Positions 1 through 10,922 of a stretch of 64,000 nucleotides of DNA are shown here, in pieces (the first letter of the stretch is position 1; the number at the start of each line of letters is the position of its first letter). This stretch comes from Straminergon stramineum (lineage: Eukaryota; Streptophyta; Bryopsida; Hypnales; Calliergonaceae): the NCBI GenBank assembly GCA_963920665.1, contig OY987273.1, positions 14,262,501 through 14,326,500 of the forward strand, written 5' to 3'. The notes beneath the pieces are model-generated. The model saw only the letters and a program-made list of their open reading frames with translations. It was not told the origin of the DNA and made no database searches. Both the position numbers and the translations under genes were made by a program.

Positions 1-209
1 ATTCTTTGCGTCATGTCTGCCTTGAATTTGGATGGACACTCCTCTCCATATCTTACATATTTTGTGTCAAGAGACACAGTGGTTTCCGATTCATAGAATT
101 TTGCAATGCATTTGGTCATGAATGCTTTGCATGCATCGGATGGAATTTCCTTACTTGCCACCTCTTGTACCACTTGTTTTCCCTTCACCACCTTCTTCGA
201 TCTTGGCAT
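1..209 (-). CDS. N-terminus of an unrecognised gene, cut by the window edge
   Basis: An ATG at 209-207 on the minus strand opens a frame that stays open to base 1 (about 69 codons). The start reads MPRSKKVVKGKQVVQEVASK and continues with two cysteines spaced by residues of a charged, mostly helical segment ending around KADMTQR. The basic first ten residues could be a nuclear signal. No domain is recognised from this fragment. The opposite strand is also open here but gives a Phe/His/Leu-rich product unlike a protein. The gene lies beside the first GC-rich island and is probably another transposon-encoded protein, but that is inference from its neighbours. Confidence 0.4.
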   Translation of the reverse strand, partial: MPRSKKVVKGKQVVQEVASKEIPSDACKAFMTKCIAKFYESETTVSLDTKYVRYGEECPSKFKADMTQR

Positions 210-379
210 CGTGATAAATTTTTAATACCCGAAATTTGTAACTAAAACTTCAAAGTTTGCTCCAAAAAATGGCAATAGTGGGGCCCCCAAATAAGACTTC
301 CGCCTTCCCGAGGAGAGGAACCAATGGAGGACGAACCACCAAGCTCTCTACTCCACACTTGCAAAACGCAAGGGGCAAG

Positions 380-840
380 GCAAAAGTGATTGCGGACGGC
401 TCATCCCCGTCCACCTCCTCGTGGCCATCCGATTGTGCGGATGGCCTTCCATCCGCCTTGTCGCGGCCGTCCGCCTCGTCAAGACCGTCCGATCGTCCGC
501 GTCGTCGCAGCTGTCTGATCGTTCAGTCGCACTCCGACCGCCTCGAGATGGCCATCCGCCTTGTCGTGGCCGTTCGATTCCGGAGACGGTCTTCCATCCG
601 CCCTGAGCCAACTGTCCAACCGTGCGGATGGTCATCTGTTTGCCTCGAGTTGGCCGTCTGAACAGCAGGACGATCGGCGTCTGCCAAATCCGACGGCCGG
701 CTTGTCACGGACGCCGCGACCTCATCCGTTCGGACGGACAGCAGGCTGTCCGTAGAATCGGACGGTGTGAATGGCATGGATGCGGTAGCCCGTCCGACGA
801 CGACAGACGGATGAAACGAAGTGGACGGAAGAGATGAATT
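380..840. repeat. GC-rich island 1, dense in CGTCCG/CCATCCG
   Basis: This stretch is much richer in G and C than its AT-rich surroundings and is built from short variants of CGTCCG, CCGTCC and CCATCCG, with C-rich bias on the plus strand for most of its length. All overlapping reading frames are open only because of this composition (Arg/Ser/Pro-rich products), so I do not call genes. Similar islands occur at 3416-4080, 5885-6300, 10340-10625 and 14701-14830, around transposon genes. They may be subterminal arrays of transposon ends, but I could not define terminal inverted repeats. Confidence 0.55.
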
Positions 841-1906
841 GCACGATCAGAGATTTTAATTTCTCTTGAACATCTCTAAGTCAAACATAGGTATCATATT
901 CAACATTTTAGTTTCAAACCGAAGTAAGAATCAAGTAAATCATCTATCATGGAAATGAAAAAAAATTATAGAGAGATAGCCGGTGACGTTTGCTTGTTTG
1001 AAATACTCTCACCGTTGAGATTCTCATGTTTATATAATTCTATCTTAAAATTATTAATGTTCTAGTATCTATCTTGAATATACTCAACTTATTAATTCTC
1101 TTATGAATAAAAACTAAACATCTTTTGGGGGAATTTTTCTTCCTACATTCTCATGCTCTCATCTAAATTCTTCAAGTCTTCAACATACAAAATTATAAAA
1201 TAGTACTCACAAGTGGAAATATTTATTGTTTCAATAATTAGAAGCCAAAAATCTAGTCAAGCAAATAGCAAAATCATTTGTTTCAATCACCTTGAATGCA
1301 AATAGCCAAATATCTTACAATCTATGTGGGTTAAGTTTTTGAAATTACTTCTACACATTCATAAATTGCTATAGTACAAAATTGTACAATCCGACATGCC
1401 AAAAACATTGTTCCTACATTTTTTAGTTCTTTGTAATTGAAATGGCAATTCTAAATCACTAAATGGTCTTGGATGAAAAAAAGCCTTCGGACTTCTAGGG
1501 TTTAGGGTTCAATTTCTAATAGCAAATGAAACTAAAATGGTGGTTCTCACTATTCTACAAACCTCTATTGTATATTTGGGACATCCTTTGCATTTGCAAT
1601 TCACCTATTCACATTGAATGATTGAAATGAGAAAATTATAGAAAGTGGTCCAATACATTTTCCATTTTCACAAATACCCATTAACCCATAGTCATACATC
1701 AATGGTATTAAATCCTACAAATTACGTGACATAAATATCGTTTTATTAAAATATAAAAATACAATGTATTTGTATCAAAATCACAAAAATGTGATTACAA
1801 CTCGTCAAGAGCATTGTGCTATATTTGCTGCACTCTACCGTCTATGTACATTACAATGAGTGAACCATATAGTAAAACAAACATAAGATGACTAGAATAC
1901 TATACT
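841..1906. other. AT-rich non-coding DNA with a dispersed repeat
   Basis: No gene is seen. Bases 1439-1510 carry a copy of a dispersed unit (a GAAATGGCA... stretch, then a run of A, then GCCTT...GACTT...AGGG) that recurs at about 4790-4848 and 26742-26797. A short TTTAGGG-like tract sits at 1495-1509. Confidence 0.5.
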
Positions 1907-1919
1907 CTACTTAACTACT

Positions 1920-3029
1920 TTACTCGGAATCCCAATCCGAATCGGAATCCTTGTTGTCATTTGGGCCTGAAGGATGTACCCCAATATATGGTCCACCCCC
2001 ATAGTTGTAACCATATCCACTTGATGCACCTCCTTGTCCATATTCATTTCCATAAGAAGGACCTCCAAAGGTTGGAGGAGGAATTGGAGCACTCTCCCAG
2101 GACCCTCTTTCACTTGATCCGCCATAATAAGGGCCTCCCTGATGCCCATATGAACCATGTGTAGTCGATCCAGAGTAGTATTGAGAGCCTCCTTGGCTAG
2201 AACCACCATACTGACCATAGTGTGTCGGTCCATGGCTTCCTCCTATACTTTGAGAGCCAACTTGGGGGGCATTACCATAATTTGAACCACCTGTCCCATC
2301 TCGTGATCCACGTGCATTATAGTCATGGTAGTAGGACCCATCATGTTGCCGACCCCGGTCTTCCACGCTTCGATGCATGGCCTCTTGTATTTGTTGTTGG
2401 TACTCAATGTCTTCCTGATCTTCTCGACGTTCGTGTCTCTCACCAAATGTCACGGGTGCTAGATCATCATCATCTTCATCTTCATCTGACCAATCATCTT
2501 CAGCATCCTTCAAGACGACCGAAGGAAGTCCTCCATAGCCTCGATTGGACCACTCCGGCATGCAATCGCTTGGTCCAAGCTAGTTAGTAGGAATTATGGC
2601 TTCCTTGCGAGTTAAATTCCTGACATTGCGCCCTACAATCGTGCGCCAATCTACTTCTTTATGGAGTACTATCTCCGCCCAAATCATAGCCATGTTTGAA
2701 TAGTTCATGACGTTTGGTTTGGAGCTTGGTAAACCTGATGCAGATGTTATCTCCTCGTATCGGCGAACAAAGTGTTCGCTCTTACATGTGGACATTTGTC
2801 CCTCCCAATGACGAACTTGCACCTCTGCGCGATCATGTGGCCATAGTTTGGAGAGGTGCGTCATTTTGATGTACTTCTTGCATGTTGTGCAATCCCATAT
2901 TTTCTTGGGCTCCTTTTCCCATCCCTTCTCCGCAACGCAGGTTACGTCTTCCAAATCTCTCCAATTGATCTCTTGGGATTTCCCCTTCTTACTTCCTCCA
3001 CCACTTCCGTGCGATATGATAACCTCCAA
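1920..3029 (-). pseudogene. Transposon-associated gene with CxxC motif and Gly/Tyr/Ser-rich tail, one in-frame TAG
   Basis: Read 3029 to 1920, one frame of about 370 codons is interrupted only by TAG at 2582-2580; the residues either side (PTN/LGPSD) would suit Gln. The N-terminal part has the pattern W-D-C-T-T-C-K-K-Y-I-K-M followed by LWPHD, a later Cys and H-F-V-R-R. This is shared with the plus-strand gene at 6.5-9.9 kb (FKTCKKYVKMYHIDKLWPRD and KHFVHR), so the two are diverged relatives. The central part is acidic (DDWSDEDEDDDDL). The last ~100 residues are Gly/Ser/Tyr/His-rich low complexity ending in an acidic DSDSDWDSE. No ATG is seen at the 5' end, so the start is uncertain. Function is not recognised; a zinc-binding DNA- or RNA-binding accessory protein is only a guess. 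Confidence 0.55.
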
Positions 3030-3415
3030 ACCTCAATTAATAATGAACCGAAAGGATTACAAAGTTTAAATCCAATTTCCGCCCGCTTTGGCTAAATGTA
3101 CCAAATGAAAAGTAAGAATTTGGATTAAAACAAATTCCACCTACTATTACTGACAACCAAATCAACCGTAGACTTGAACACCTTGAGTTTCTGACAACCC
3201 AATCAACTCAAACACAGTTCCAATAATTAAGAACACTAAATGAAGGTCATAAAATTAAACACTTATAAGTTGGGGCAGCCCCCTAATCACTAAAACCAAT
3301 ATGTGATAAAATAAGTTAATACAAACACAATCGTTCACGCACCAAGCCGGAAGGGGCGCGTAGATTCCCGAAGGCACTGGATCACCCACTCCGGAAGGGA
3401 AACGATTGTGAAGAA
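3030..3415. other. Non-coding, nothing recognised
   Basis: AT-rich spacer upstream of the minus-strand gene and next to GC-rich island 2. No motif or reading frame worth reporting; it may contain that gene's promoter. Confidence 0.4.
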
Positions 3416-4080
3416 ATGAGCCGTTCGCGCCGCCATTTATGCGGTCGGCGCTTTAGGGTATGTGGACGTTGCCATCCACATCGGACGGCACGAAGGCGGA
3501 CGAGCAGATCGGGCGGTCCAAAATCGTGGTCCATTGGATCGCACGGTCACCGACAAGCAGCGGACGGAGCAGCGCGGACGCGGACCGGAAATGTGGACAG
3601 ACTCCGGACAAGCGGACGGAAAATGCGGATGGCGATTGTGGACGCGCGGACGGGAACTGCGGACGTGTGGATGGGGACTACGGATGCGCGGACGGGAACT
3701 ACGGACGGGTGGACGGGGACTGCGGACGCACAGACGGGTGGGCGGACAGAGAGGAAGGTGAGAGGGCAGAGGTAGGCGGGGCCACGGGAGGGAGGTGTTT
3801 CTCAATTTCGGAATTGTTACTTGGACTGACAGGCGGGCGAACGGAGAGGAAGGTTAGAGGGGAGAGGTGGGTGGGACCGCGGAGGGAGGTGTTTTTCAAT
3901 TTCGGAATCCTTACTTGGGCGGACAGGCGGACGGGCGGACGAAGAGAAGCATGGGAGGGGAGAGTTGGGCGGGAGGGAGGAGTTTTTCAATTTTTGAATT
4001 GGTGGACAGGCCGATGGGCGGGAGAGGTGTTTTGAACTATGTGGAGATGGGTGGACGGACGGTTTAGCGGGCAGAGCTTG
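3416..4080. repeat. GC-rich island 2, dense in CGGACGG
   Basis: The motif is the same as in island 1 but with the G-rich version on the plus strand (CGGACGG, GCGGACG, GGGCGGACAGGCGG). Between about 3775 and 4030 a unit of roughly 90 bp (GGTGTTT-TCAATTT-GGAATT-GGCGGACAGGCGGACGG) repeats imperfectly about three times. Island 1 lies on the other side of the gene with opposite strand bias, as expected of inverted subterminal regions. The long overlapping frames translate to Arg/Gly/Thr repeats and are rejected as genes. Confidence 0.55.
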
Positions 4081-5884
4081 CATTACATAGTGAATTAAGA
4101 AAAGTAGAGAAATTATTTTTAATATGTTATGTCATGAGGTCTTAAATTGATACAACTATCAAAAGTGACATCCCAAAGTCTCTTGTTTGAAAAATCATTT
4201 GACTTGTAAATAAAAAATTCAAATAAGTGTGTAAAGAAAGTTTGTTTTACATTGGTGCTTTTGTACAAGTTTGTGATGTCAACAATACTTTTTGACTAAT
4301 AGCAAAAGAAATTCGATGTTAAGATTGTAACAAAAGCCTTCGTGGTTCAATTTATAATATTTATTATTTTTTTTCATGCCTTTCAAGGAAAACAATGAAT
4401 CCCTAAACTCCCAAAGGCCCTACACGGCTACACTCTTATACGAGACTCTTGTGATATGTGATCTCAACTAAATGATTTATTTCTAAATTTTTGGTTCAAG
4501 ATTCTTCACTCAAGAGTTAAATTTTTCAATAGGAGATATTCTAAAATGAAATTCATTAGTGTAAAAAATCTAAAGTGAAGAAAATGAGAAGCCCAACAAT
4601 CTAGTATAGCAAGATGGAAGAAAAGATTTCTTGGGCTTACTTTAAATGAAAATACCATGCTCAATGTATGTACTCAAAGTTTTCAAGATGACAAGATAAC
4701 TCAATTAACTTTTATACTAGTCTAGTATAAATTCCTATGGTTAAATATACCCAAAAATTAATTTTTAAGATTTTTGTCTCTTTGCATTCGAAATGGCAGT
4801 TTTGAGTGATATTTGATGGGAAAAAAAGCATGAAGGCTTTAGGGGTTCCAGATTTTAGAAAATCCTAGGCCTACATAACTACAAAACTAACATAAGCAAT
4901 TCAATCAATATTGTAAATTTATAATTTAAAAGATATGATATTATGAACCTTTCTATATAATCATTTGCAAAAAAGTTTTGAGATGAAATACACTTGTAAT
5001 CATTGAAGTATGACCATTTCTAATTTCTTGTAATTGAAAACTCATTATATTTGAAGGTCAATCACATTGTACATTACCTAAGCTCTAATATTTTGGGGTT
5101 GTGATCAATTTATGATCGGTTTACAATTTAGGATGCACACAAGTATACATAGGTATAAGTGTCAAAGTGTGTATGATATGAATTTTCAATTCATTTTGTT
5201 GTATAAATGCTTACTTTAATCTTGTCCACAACATTTCACATTACATTAAAATGCTTGAATCATTTTAGCACCATCCCATACATTCGATAAATGTTATAAT
5301 AGAATAAGGAGATAATATAATTTCTTTTAGTATATTCATAATTTCATAATGGTGTTCTAAACTATGAATACATTCGACAACAACAATTGAAGACACACTC
5401 CAAGTTATAATTGAATGTTCCACATTTATTTAATGGCTCATAATAAAGTGATAATTGAGGTGGTCAATCTTAAGAAAAATTGAAACCTACATAAGTAATG
5501 TACTCACATGAGTACATGACAAAGTAAGAAAGGTCTACATCTGCATTATATTGTCATGATTGCATTCCAAACTGCAAAGGAATCATAGTCTCATAGATAA
5601 AACATATTCCACACATTACATCAATAATTTTGAAAATTCGTGCAATGTTATAAATTCAATATGTACAATTGAGGGTTGTATAATTCTGATTTTTTTGGGA
5701 GGGTCAGGGTTTAGGGTTTAGGGTTTAGGGTATAGGGTTTGGACTTTGGAGAGCATGTTTAAATGTGGGAAGGAATATGTGGAATTTTCTTTTCTTACAT
5801 TAATACTACATTGGATACTTCTAGCATTCAAGAATATTTTTTGTACATGAATCTATCCTTCTCAGAATTCAATGCTTTAGGACT
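4081..5884. other. AT-rich non-coding DNA
   Basis: No gene is seen on either strand. It contains a second copy of the dispersed unit (about 4790-4848) and a degenerate telomere-like tract (listed separately). Base composition and repeat content match 841-1906 and 25.9-27.7 kb. Confidence 0.5.
5707..5741 (+). repeat. Interstitial telomere-like TTTAGGG tract
   Basis: Four to five tandem TTTAGGG units, one changed to TATAGGG, sit inside AT-rich DNA. TTTAGGG is the common plant telomere repeat. The short length and flanking repeats show an interstitial tract, not a chromosome end. Confidence 0.7.
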
Positions 5885-6300
5885 GCAGGCGCACTGCCGT
5901 CAAGTGGGGTCCAAAGTGAGGTGAACAGTGCTGGGTGTCGTTGGTCAGCAACGGGGGGCAGCCAGGTGTGGGGTTGGTCGGCGATGGCGGACGGCTTGAG
6001 CAAACGGCCAGGTCTGCCATTCATGCGGATGGCCTAAGCGAACGGCTAGGTGCGGGGTCAGTTGGGGATGGCAGACGGCTTGAGCGGACGGGATGGTCCG
6101 GGAGTGGCCCGTGGTTCCGATTGGCGGATGGGAGGTCTGGTCGCGGTCTGGAGCGGATGGATAGTTGCCCGTCTGCCATTGAAGCGGGTGGACAGGTGCC
6201 CGTCCGCCAATCCCAATGGTCGCCCCGCATCCACCGCGGCGGACAGCAGGTCCGGGTCCGCTTCGGGGCGGACGTTTTTTAGGTTTAGTGGCAGACGGGT
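5885..6300. repeat. GC-rich island 3, CGGACGG/GCGGATGG
   Basis: Third CGGACG-rich island, G-rich on the plus strand, immediately upstream of the plus-strand gene starting at 6532. Reading frames within it are compositional. It pairs with island 4 (10340-10625, C-rich on the plus strand) to bracket that gene. Confidence 0.55.
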
Positions 6301-6531
6301 ATATGGGGGGATGGCCTCCTCATTTGCTCTCACTTCTACTCTCCTTCGGCGCCAAGTTGGATGTGCTACTACTGCTTTATGTGTCAGTTGCTCCTACAGG
6401 GTTGAGAGTGGGGGTCCTTGAGCTTTTGTTACTATTGCTAATTTACGTTGTTACTTATTTACTAACATCTCACAGTATTCACGCGCCGTGGTACTATTTT
6501 TTGAAGGGCTCAAAAATTCAAATCATCTATC

Positions 6532-9500
6532 ATGGCGAATCAAGGTGTTCCTACCAACAACAGGAGGACTTCAGGAGGTGAAAAAAAGAGAGGGACTAAA
6601 GCGAAGGGGCCCCTCATGGGCTTCACTATGAGATTCTAGATGACTCGAACATCAAAGCGGAGAGCGGTTGGGAGGAGGAGGAAGGGGAATATTGGACCTT
6701 CAAAACATGCAAGAAGTATGTTAAAATGTACCACATTGACAAGTTGTGGCCTCGGGATTGCCACATGGTGCATACACATGGTTTTGTTGTAAGCCACGTA
6801 ATTGCAACAATAAGCATTTTGTGCATCGATCGGAGGAGGTGTGGCGGACGCTATTTGGGGACAAGCCAAGGAGTAAGGGATGCATAAATTATAGTGTGGC
6901 GTCCATGGTGTATGCAAAACTCATTTTAAACCGCAAGGTAGATTGGAGCACTTATCCATCCAAGGTGGATTCTCCACTTTTACTGCAACCCAATCAAAAA
7001 CACATTCCTGATCTGTACGATTCTCAGGCAGAACCAAGTGAACCAATGAAGACCCCAAGAGTATTAAAACATACTACAATGCGTACAACAAAGGTCTTCG
7101 AGGTTTTAGGTGATGTAGTACAAGTAAGGCCCGTAGAAGTGGCACAACCTTGCACGGAAGTGAGCAATGTCTCCTTGGGAGGTGTCAACGGAGAGGTTTT
7201 TGTAACTCCTCCAACATGCTTCACATCCACACCGAATGTGATAACATTGGGTGAACAAAGCATGGCTCCAAGCAAGGAAACTACAACGAATGAAACAACC
7301 TTGGGCGGTCTAGACATGGCTGCAAACAAGGAAACACTGGTAGAAGAACGTGGGTCACCTTTTTCGCCAGATGGAGAGGTCAATGAGGAACAACTTGAAA
7401 GGACCAATGCTAGAATTCAGGTTTACATAGATAGTAAAGCTCTTGAGAGCTTGGTCGAATATGCAACTCTGATTTCTCAGTTGCCAACGACGCCAAGGCG
7501 AAGCCAAACATTGAGCCCAATTCGAATGTTGAGTCCGCATCAAAACGTAAGCCCAAGTCGAAGGTTGAGCCTAAGACAAATATTAAGTGCAAGAACTGGA
7601 GGGCATCCACATTTGGCAACTTTAAGCTCGGCGCAATTGGAGATTCTTTGTTCCATACCCACCGCCAATCAATTTGAAAAGCTGTTAGAATGTTGTAGTC
7701 ATTGGCGAGTACTAGTAGAACAACATCTTCATTCTAATCCCAAAAATGAGGCAGGCAGTTCTAGTTAGCCCACAGGAAAAGGGGGCTAGGGTACTAGTTC
7801 GCAAACTGCATACAGATTGAGAACTTCAGCTCAAATGGTAGTTGAAATTACTCCTTGGGTTAGGGACATGGCAAAGGAATTTTCAAAAATGGCACTTGAA
7901 TTGTTGACTGGTGCCTTGGCTTTTTGCAATTTCATCGAGAAAGTGGCACCAATTCTTGAAGGTGGCGTGATGAACTTAAAAAGTTTGATGGCCTTAGAGG
8001 AAGACATTCATCAGCTAAAGATGAAGTGTGAGGACTTGGAAATGAAGCTACAATTGTCATAGAAAAACATGGAGCAGGAACGTTGTAACAAGGTTGTTCA
8101 AAGAAAGCGCATCGAAGAATTGGAGCTCGTAGTACAAGAGTTGAAGAGGGGTAGGCCTACCATGGACTCCGTGATCATTCCATTTGTGCAAGAAAGTCAA
8201 GAGAGCGATCAACTCTCTCTTCCTTTTGAGAAGGCATAAGCGGTGGAGACGTCCATCATCTTGAATTTGGATGAGGTTGGGAATGACAAGAAATGTGAAG
8301 AAGTAGTACAGACCATCATTCCTAATGTTTCCCATACATTGTAGGATGCTACGACGCAAACGAAAGGTAGTGAGGTGGAGGAGCTACAATTGAAATTAGA
8401 TGAAGCAATTCAAGAGAAAATCCTTGTTGAGTTGGAGTTGGACTGATTCCAAAGAATCATGGGCATGGAGGAATGCATGCCGAAGAGCGGATTAGAGTCT
8501 CGATGGTTGGCATGGGTACAGAAACTCCAAAACAAACCCTCTGTAGTATCTCGAGCAATGAAAGGGCTTATGAAATTGGCAATGAAGTCGGATGAAGAAT
8601 GCAATGCCGTGGAGACCTCTTTGCTTCGGTTCAAGAAAGTATTTGATGAACATCCAAGGGGTTCCACCGAAATTACATGTTGGGGGGACATGGATGACAT
8701 GTTTGAGCAGTTGAACCACGCAAAGAAGGACAATGTTGCACACATTGATTGGGCCTTGGAAGTAGAGGAAGGGTGGGTCCCTTACAACACGCTTTCAGCG
8801 CACATCAAGGAGAAAGAGAAGACAGTAGTGCATGCTTGCGATCCAGCCCCAAGAATCTTGAAGAGTCATTGTAGCCTTTGCCAAGGTCCTTTTGGCCCTA
8901 AAGGAGCCCTAACCATGGGCCAATGTCGCTACACTTTTCACGTGACATGCATTGTGAAAGCATCACTCATTCATTCGGTTTGTGTCAAGTGTCGTTCTCC
9001 TCTAAGCCCTTGGTTCTATGAAATGCTTGGGATCTTGGAAGATATGCCCCCCGGCCACGAATACAACCGATGGACCCTTCCTCTTGATCAAGGGCCATAC
9101 CAGTTCTAGAATTTCTTGCATTGGGGGCGACCTCTCACGTGGGATTCAATTGATTGCTGACATGGATTGTATGAGGAGTCTGGAGAGCTAGTGGATCCTT
9201 TCATGTGGATGACCGTTAACAAAGAGGTGGAGTTGTGGGCCCGGGGAATTGAAGATGGCGAGGCTCATGAATTGTTTTGTCGCAACATGGGGGGCCATTG
9301 GAGTGTGCAACACAAGAAGTTTTTTCGGTTTTCCAACAAAGAAGTGCGAAAAGGGCCCAAAAAAACTTGGGTAGAGGTGGAGCATGCTCAAGAGTTCAAT
9401 GAGCAATATGGGGCTTATAATCACACTTTGATTGGTAGGGCCTTTTTCTTGTCAAAGTTAGAAGAAGTTGCTAAAGCTCATGCTCTTGTTGAAATAGATG

Positions 9501-9922
9501 GGGAAACAACTACAGGGCATTCATTTGTGGAGGTAGCTGGGGCATTTGACAAGAGGATAGGTGACATTATAGCTAAATGGAGGGGGTTTCTATTGGCTAA
9601 TTTTCAACCAATAGGGTTACCCATCGATGCTGATGACGAACAGGTCAATGTGTTCGTAGATTGAGTGGATGCTTCGTTGAGGGCCTTGAAGGTTGAAGAA
9701 GTAGATTTGTCTCCAAAGCGAAGCTCAAAACGGAAGAGAGAGGATGACGATGACGATGACCACTCTCCTGAAACCAAACGACAATTTATAACGGTGGACA
9801 TGGAGGTTAGATCCGAAGGAGGTGTTGTCTACATTCCTGGGTCAAATACTCAACGAATGAGTGCAAGACTTTTGGCTAAGGAGGGACCATCTCATGATTT
9901 AGGAGAGGATAGTGGTTCTTAA
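6532..9922 (+). pseudogene. Large transposon-associated gene: CxxC domain, coiled coil, RING-H2-like finger, NLS; many in-frame stops
   Basis: From ATG 6532 the frame shifts twice (near 6.60 and 6.77 kb), then one frame stays open to TAA 9922 apart from nine stops: TAG at 7766, 7787, 8060, 8342, 9107; TAA at 8237; TGA at 8444, 9158, 9662. Each suits Gln or Arg. The N-terminal segment (TFKTCKKYVKMYHIDKLWP, then KHFVHR...SVASMVYAKLILNRKVDWS) is shared with the minus gene at 1.9-3.0 kb. Next come a Ser/Arg-rich LSP-repeat (7.5-7.6 kb), a heptad-rich coiled coil (7.8-8.4 kb) and a zinc-finger pattern C-x2-C-x14-C-x4-H-x2-C-x11-C-x2-C at about 8875-9000. A conserved-looking 160-residue domain follows, ending in a basic KRSSKRKRE next to an Asp run. 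No transposase catalytic domain is recognised. The role is unknown; the finger resembles a RING-H2. Confidence 0.6.
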
Positions 9923-10339
9923 GTACAAGAGAGGCTTTCCTTATTTTATTATGTTTAAATGTTTAATAGTATAGAAGTATACCGGTGAGTGTGGCTTGAA
10001 TGTTATAAGGGTTGAGCACTACTAGTAATTCATTGTACTCATGATGAATTTTGATTTGTTTTAAAGTTCTTTATATATCCAAATATGAAATATCAATATA
10101 TATATATATATATATATCTTTGAATTAATCATTTGTTTTGCTTTCTTTTAAGTTCATGCTATGGTGATTTATGAAGGGCAACTTTTTGTGAAGTATGTTT
10201 TTTTCATGCTCATCTAGAAATTTTAAATTATAAGACCCTTTGGCAAAACCATAATTTTTTGAAATCTCCTCATTGGCTCATTCCATCCATAAATCCCTAT
10301 TTTGTCCCACATCTCTTGAAGCATTGAACATTTGAACAA
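9923..10339. other. Non-coding spacer with a (TA)n microsatellite
   Basis: No gene. A pure AT/TA run of about 20 bases lies at about 10099-10118. The stretch is the 3' flank of the preceding gene. Confidence 0.5.
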
Positions 10340-10625
10340 TTGAATACGACCTACCTCGCCCGTTTGCCTGACCGCCCGTCTGCCCTAAACCACCCGTCCG
10401 CCCTAAACACACCGTCCGTCGGACCTCCCGTTTGCTCGACCTCCCATCCACCTGATCTCCCGTCCGCCCGTCCACCCGGTCGCAATATCTGTTTGCTCGT
10501 CCGCCTATCTTCGCGTGACTCCATCCGCTTGTCCGCATTGTCCATCCGCCCAACCGTTCGCCCAACTAAACCAACCACCCGACCGCTGGACCGTCCGTCC
10601 GCTGCAGAATCAGGCGACGGCGGAT
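10340..10625. repeat. GC-rich island 4, C-rich CCGTCCGCCC
   Basis: Dense CCGTCCGCC/CCGCCCGTC variants on the plus strand, complementary in bias to islands 2 and 3. It stands between the 6.5-9.9 kb gene and the hAT gene, so it could be the end of either element. Confidence 0.55.
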
Positions 10626-10922
10626 AGTATGTTCTGTGGATTCAAAAATGGTCTCCAACAGTCAGGCAAGTTTGGGAGACTCTAACTGTAGGAAAGAAGT
10701 CATTTGAGAGCACTCTTGAAAACTAAACGCTAAGATTTCCAAGGGCTAGGAGCTGCAATTTCTGTGTCCCTTGCTTGGTAATGTATAGTTCAATGGACGG
10801 GAGGGCCTTGATTTTCAAGGCTTTGTGTAGTCATTTTTTATTATATTTGGACATTGTTCATCTGGTCTTCACATTTTGAATTTGATTCCAATATACGGAA
10901 TTAAAATTTGTGCCTTGCCACT

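Noticed and set aside
257..837. Overlapping Arg/Ser/Pro-rich frames in GC-rich DNA (also 3416-4083, 5935-6421, 10278-10627)
   Set aside because: Several frames on both strands are open at once, as expected of CGTCCG repeats, and no product has recognisable features.
1920..2587. Other frames over the Gly/Tyr-rich tail (1907-2233 minus; 1961-2164, 2222-2587 plus)
   Set aside because: They are shadows of the low-complexity tail of the minus-strand gene.
5707..5741. A true telomere
   Set aside because: Only four or five units, one degenerate, with kilobases of repeats and genes on both sides.
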